DNA from: RGIG5057 sp964371585
Lineage (GTDB): Bacteria > Bacillota > Clostridia > TANB77 > CAG-465
Reading direction: 5' to 3'
NCBI GenBank assembly: GCA_964371585.1
Contig: CAYJMD010000013.1
Span: 1 to 15,462 of the forward strand
Length of the DNA: 15,462 nt
This document shows positions 12,674 to 15,462 of the stretch, in pieces. The position numbers and the translations under genes are program-made. The notes under the pieces are model-generated. The model was not told the origin of the DNA. It was given only the letters and a program-made list of their open reading frames with translations, and did not search any database. The first letter of the stretch is position 1. The number at the start of each line of letters is the position of its first letter.

Positions 12674-13312
12674 ATGAAAATACTTTTAGTAGAAGATAAT
12701 ATAAGCATTGCAGAAGGAATAATATATGCTTTAAACAAAGTAAATTATGAAGTTGTACACATTACAACATATGCAGAAGCTTTAAAATATATACAAAGCT
12801 CAAATAACAATATAGATATATATATATTAGATGTAATGCTAGATAAGAAACTAGGAACAGATCTTAGTAATTGTATAGTAAACAAACCAGTTATATTTTT
12901 AACAGCAAGAGATGATGAATATATAATAGATGAGTGTCTTAAAAGAGGTGAATATATAAATAAACCTTTTAAAATAAGTGAACTGATTGTAAGGATAAAA
13001 AAATTAACTAAAGAGTATATAAATGAAATTACAGTTAAAGACATTACATTCAATATAGATGAAATGACAGTATCTAAAAATGGTAATACACTTACTCTTA
13101 CTGCTCTTGAAATAAAATTACTCTATATTCTATTTACTAATATAAATAAAGTAATAACTAGAGAGTACTTAATAAATTATATATGGGACATTACTGGTAA
13201 TGATGTAAATGATAATACAATTAGTGTATACTTTAAAAGGATAAGAGAAAAGATAGACTCTGATATAATAACTACAGTTAAAGGAATAGGGTATAAAATA
13301 AATGGAAAATAA
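12674..13312 (+). CDS. OmpR-family response regulator
   Basis: A 212-residue DNA-binding response regulator. The receiver domain (1-115) has the acidic pair Glu7-Asp8, phospho-acceptor Asp53 in YILDVML, Thr77 in FLTARD and Lys97 in YINKPF. The C-terminal winged helix (about 117-212) has the OmpR pattern LTLTALEIKLLYILFTN, ITREYLINYIWD, a recognition helix NDNTISVYFKRIREKI and the wing VKGIGYKIN. The segment before Lys97 reads KRGEYINKPF and is about two residues shorter than the usual GADDYIxKPF. It should be phosphorylated by the kinase encoded next, whose start overlaps its end by 11 bases. TAAGGAG lies 8 bases ahead of the ATG. Targets are unknown; the ABC operon is a candidate. Confidence 0.95.
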   Translation: MKILLVEDNISIAEGIIYALNKVNYEVVHITTYAEALKYIQSSNNNIDIYILDVMLDKKLGTDLSNCIVNKPVIFLTARDDEYIIDECLKRGEYINKPFKISELIVRIKKLTKEYINEITVKDITFNIDEMTVSKNGNTLTLTALEIKLLYILFTNINKVITREYLINYIWDITGNDVNDNTISVYFKRIREKIDSDIITTVKGIGYKINGK

Positions 13313-14495
13313 TAAAAAACATTATATAATTATTAGTATAATATCTATACTTAGTATTTTAATTATATTTACTATTAATATAAATATGTTTAACAATTAT
13401 ACTTTAAACTATAATAAAGCTATAATTAATCTAGTTGATAGATATGACCTAGATAAAACAGAAGTATTTAATGTTATAAATGAAGAAGCTAATGATGAAG
13501 ATATGTTTGCTAAATATGGAATTGATGTTAATGAAGAATCCTTAATACTATATAATACTAATAGTATAGTATATATTAATTGTATACTAGCCTCTTTAGT
13601 AATTGTTATCTTACTTATATATATTAAGAGTATTTCAAATAAAACAGAAACTAGAATTAAACAGCTTACATACTATGTAAATGAAATAAACAAAAAAAAC
13701 TATTCTTTAAATATAGAAGATAATAAAGATTCTAATATATCATTTCTTCAAAATGAAATATATAAAACTATGGTATCTTTAAATGAACTTGCTACTAATT
13801 CTGTTAATGATAAAGTATCTATAAAGAATAATTTAGATGATATAACACATCAGATTAAAACACCTCTTACTTCAATTATAATTAATCTAGATAATCTACT
13901 TTTAAATCCTGTTATTACAAGTGATAAAGAAACAGTTAAGATTATTAAGACTATAAATAAAGAAACAGATAAGATAAACACCCTTATTAAAAGTCTTCTT
14001 AAATTATCTAAATTTGATACAAATACAATAGAGTTTACTAGTAAAGATGTAGATATAAAAGATTTAGTTAAAGAGGCTATTTCAAACGTTTCTGTAATAG
14101 CTGAACTAAGTAATATTAATTTAGTAGTAAATGGTAATACAGATATTAAAAATAAACTAGATATAAAATGGCAATGTGAAGCTTTAACTAATATACTTAA
14201 AAATGCTTGTGAACACGGAGCAAGTAATATAGAAGTATCATATGGTAATAACAATATATACTCATATATAACTATTAAAGACAATGGTAGAGGTATTGAA
14301 TTAAACGAAATTAAAAACATATTTAAAAGATTTTATAAATCATCTAATTCAAATACAAATAGTGCAGGTATTGGACTATCACTTGCTAAAACAATAATAG
14401 AGAAAGAAAATGGTAATATTAGTGTACATACAACCTCTAATAAAGAAACTGTATTTACAATTAAATACTTTCTATATAAGGAGGAAAATAAATGA
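13302..14495 (+). CDS. Membrane sensor histidine kinase
   Basis: A 397-residue kinase that partners the preceding regulator. It has a membrane helix at about 8-29, an extracellular segment of about 57 residues (30-87, with several Asp/Glu such as NEEANDEDM) and a second helix at about 88-110, then a linker (HAMP-like in position, not clearly in sequence). The phospho-acceptor is His183 in DDITHQIKTPLTSI. The ATPase domain has the N box (NILKNACEHG, about 296-305), the G1 box DNGRG (327-331), an F box (FKRFYKSS) and G2 AGIGLSLAK (about 354-362). The short acidic sensor could bind cations or cationic peptides, but that is a guess. The stop TGA overlaps the ATG of the next gene (ATGA), so the three genes are translationally coupled. 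Confidence 0.95.
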   Translation: MENNKKHYIIISIISILSILIIFTININMFNNYTLNYNKAIINLVDRYDLDKTEVFNVINEEANDEDMFAKYGIDVNEESLILYNTNSIVYINCILASLVIVILLIYIKSISNKTETRIKQLTYYVNEINKKNYSLNIEDNKDSNISFLQNEIYKTMVSLNELATNSVNDKVSIKNNLDDITHQIKTPLTSIIINLDNLLLNPVITSDKETVKIIKTINKETDKINTLIKSLLKLSKFDTNTIEFTSKDVDIKDLVKEAISNVSVIAELSNINLVVNGNTDIKNKLDIKWQCEALTNILKNACEHGASNIEVSYGNNNIYSYITIKDNGRGIELNEIKNIFKRFYKSSNSNTNSAGIGLSLAKTIIEKENGNISVHTTSNKETVFTIKYFLYKEENK

Positions 14496-15409
14496 AATGT
14501 AAAAAATGTAGAACAGAATACTTAGCTGAAAAATGTCCTAAATGTGGGTATTATGAAGCTATTGATTTTGGATTTAATCCTACTATAAATGAAACAAGTA
14601 AAGCAAATTTAAATAATAACACTACTAAAACTACTATTAATACTGTTTCAAGTAAAAATACTGATTTAAACAATGCAAATAGTAGTACTTATAGTCAAAG
14701 AATGAGGAAGAATGAAAAGATAAACGCTAGAGTATTTATATTCTTTAGAATACTACTTACTGCTAGTATAGTATGTGGAATTATTGGAACTGTTATTGAT
14801 ACAAGTACACAAACTAACAATAATAGTATCGATGTACCAGAAATACCTGATATACCTAATTTTGGTAATAACTATGATTATGAAGAAGAGTTAGAAGAAG
14901 GGCATTATGATGAAGGTATATACGAAGTAGGAGTAGATATTGATCCAGGACTATATAAATTATCATTAAGAAGAAAAAATAGTTATGTATCACTAGGAAC
15001 AGTAACTAGATATTCTACTTATAATAAGTACAATGTAGATGATTCAAAAATTATAGCAACATCTCTTATCTCTGGAGACCAAGGTGGATATCTAGAAATA
15101 CTACCTACAGATAAAGCTGTTAAACTTTCAGGAGTGTCAGCTAAGTATATAGAAAATGTAAATGATATAGTTTTTGAAAATAAAACTGTATATGAAGAAG
15201 GTTCATATTTAGTAAATCATGATATAATGCCTGGAAAGTATAGATTGGAATCTGAGTATACAACTACAATATATAGGTATACAGATGCTACTTTAGAAGT
15301 TACAAACGGTACAAAACTTAACTTATATGATGATGGAGATATAATTGAAATATATGAAACAGATTACTTAATTAAATACCTATTTGGAACTTTAACTAAA
15401 ATAGATTAA
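14492..15409 (+). CDS. Membrane zinc-ribbon protein with two PG-Y repeat domains
   Basis: A 305-residue protein in four parts. Residues 1-20 form a zinc ribbon (Cys3, Cys6, Cys15, Cys18, in CKKC and CPKC). A low-complexity Asn/Thr/Ser linker follows (30-70), then a basic patch (QRMRKNEKINAR) before one membrane helix (81-103), which puts the zinc ribbon inside and the rest outside. After an acidic Pro-rich linker come two similar beta-rich domains, about 141-226 and 236-305. They share EGIYEVGVDIDPGLYKLS and EGSYLVNHDIMPGKYRLE and end with matching SGVSAKYI and FGTLTKI segments. I know this domain only as a recurrent extracellular module of unknown function. AAGGAGG in the kinase's last codons serves as its ribosome site and its ATG overlaps the kinase stop, so it is likely part of the sensory complex. 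Confidence 0.85.
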   Translation: MKCKKCRTEYLAEKCPKCGYYEAIDFGFNPTINETSKANLNNNTTKTTINTVSSKNTDLNNANSSTYSQRMRKNEKINARVFIFFRILLTASIVCGIIGTVIDTSTQTNNNSIDVPEIPDIPNFGNNYDYEEELEEGHYDEGIYEVGVDIDPGLYKLSLRRKNSYVSLGTVTRYSTYNKYNVDDSKIIATSLISGDQGGYLEILPTDKAVKLSGVSAKYIENVNDIVFENKTVYEEGSYLVNHDIMPGKYRLESEYTTTIYRYTDATLEVTNGTKLNLYDDGDIIEIYETDYLIKYLFGTLTKID

Positions 15410-15428
15410 TCGAAAGGAAATGATTGAT

Positions 15429-15462
15429 ATGAATGAAAATAATGATAAAGAAATTATAAACA
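15429..15462 (+). CDS. Start of a further gene (3' truncated by window)
   Basis: ATG at 15429 follows GAAAGGAAA (15412-15420) at a plausible distance and opens the frame MNENNDKEIIN before the window ends. It begins 19 bases after the zinc-ribbon gene with no terminator between, so it probably belongs to the same operon. The opening is Asn/Asp/Glu-rich; no family can be told. Confidence 0.6.
   Translation, partial: MNENNDKEIIN

Noticed and set aside
13850..14320. Minus-strand open frame of 156 codons inside the histidine kinase
   Set aside because: Opposite the conserved H, N and G boxes of the kinase with no start signals; an AT-rich shadow.
484..15409. Possible split of genes into two codon-usage classes (ATT versus ATA for Ile), suggesting transfer
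   Set aside because: Hand counts showed ATT favoured in some orphan genes (13 to 10 in the 4601 gene) but also a mixed picture in the ABC ATPase gene, so no clean division is supported.
1..15462. CRISPR array, tRNA, rRNA, insertion sequence or phage module
   Set aside because: I saw no spaced identical repeats, no tRNA-like cloverleaf, no transposase motif and no integrase or phage structural protein.

Overview
The window reads as a very AT-rich Bacillota (Firmicutes) chromosome, probably an uncultured or gut-associated lineage of the Clostridia/Erysipelotrichia/Mollicutes-relative type; I cannot place it further. The reasons are strong AAGGAG Shine-Dalgarno sites, SigA-type TTGAnn-17-TGnTATAAT promoters, short U-tailed terminators, a Tex/YwbE pair, an OmpR-type two-component system and a Clostridia/Lactobacillales-style NRCH nuclease. 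TGA is used as a stop (end of the histidine kinase, 14493-14495) and Trp is encoded by TGG, so the genetic code appears to be the standard bacterial one, not the Mycoplasma code. All supported genes lie on the + strand.

Layout. 2-211: 3' end of a membrane protein, closed by a terminator. 484-1521: a membrane-anchored DNA/RNA non-specific endonuclease with a histone-H1-like lysine-rich tail. 1701-1886: a 61-residue two-helix membrane protein behind an essentially perfect consensus promoter. 2013-4464: tex and a ywbE-like gene, probably one transcript. 4601-7020: two proteins made almost wholly of tandem helix-turn-helix repeats (five each), flanking a 92-residue protein of unknown function. 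7192-10504: an ABC transporter (ATPase plus an 880-residue double-FtsX permease). 10711-11744: two unknown soluble proteins. 11921-12547: a divergent RdgB/HAM1-type nucleotide pyrophosphatase. 12674-15409: response regulator, histidine kinase and a membrane zinc-ribbon protein, joined by overlapping reading frames. 15429-15462: the first codons of a further gene.

How it works together. Most genes are separate transcription units with a terminator, then within tens of bases a new promoter, then a leader that often contains a short hairpin, then an AAGGAG site. Two true operons stand out: the ABC transporter pair, and the regulator-kinase-zinc-ribbon set. The latter looks like an envelope-sensing system. 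A period-11 direct repeat of TGTCA next to the promoter of the ABC operon is the sort of site an OmpR-type regulator binds, so a link between the two is possible but unproven.

The least explained material is the set of orphan genes (4601, 5734, 6073, 10711, 11433). The best candidates for something undescribed are the paired five-repeat HTH proteins around the 92-residue gene, the nuclease with a basic tail, and the kinase-coupled zinc-ribbon protein with two PG-Y repeats.
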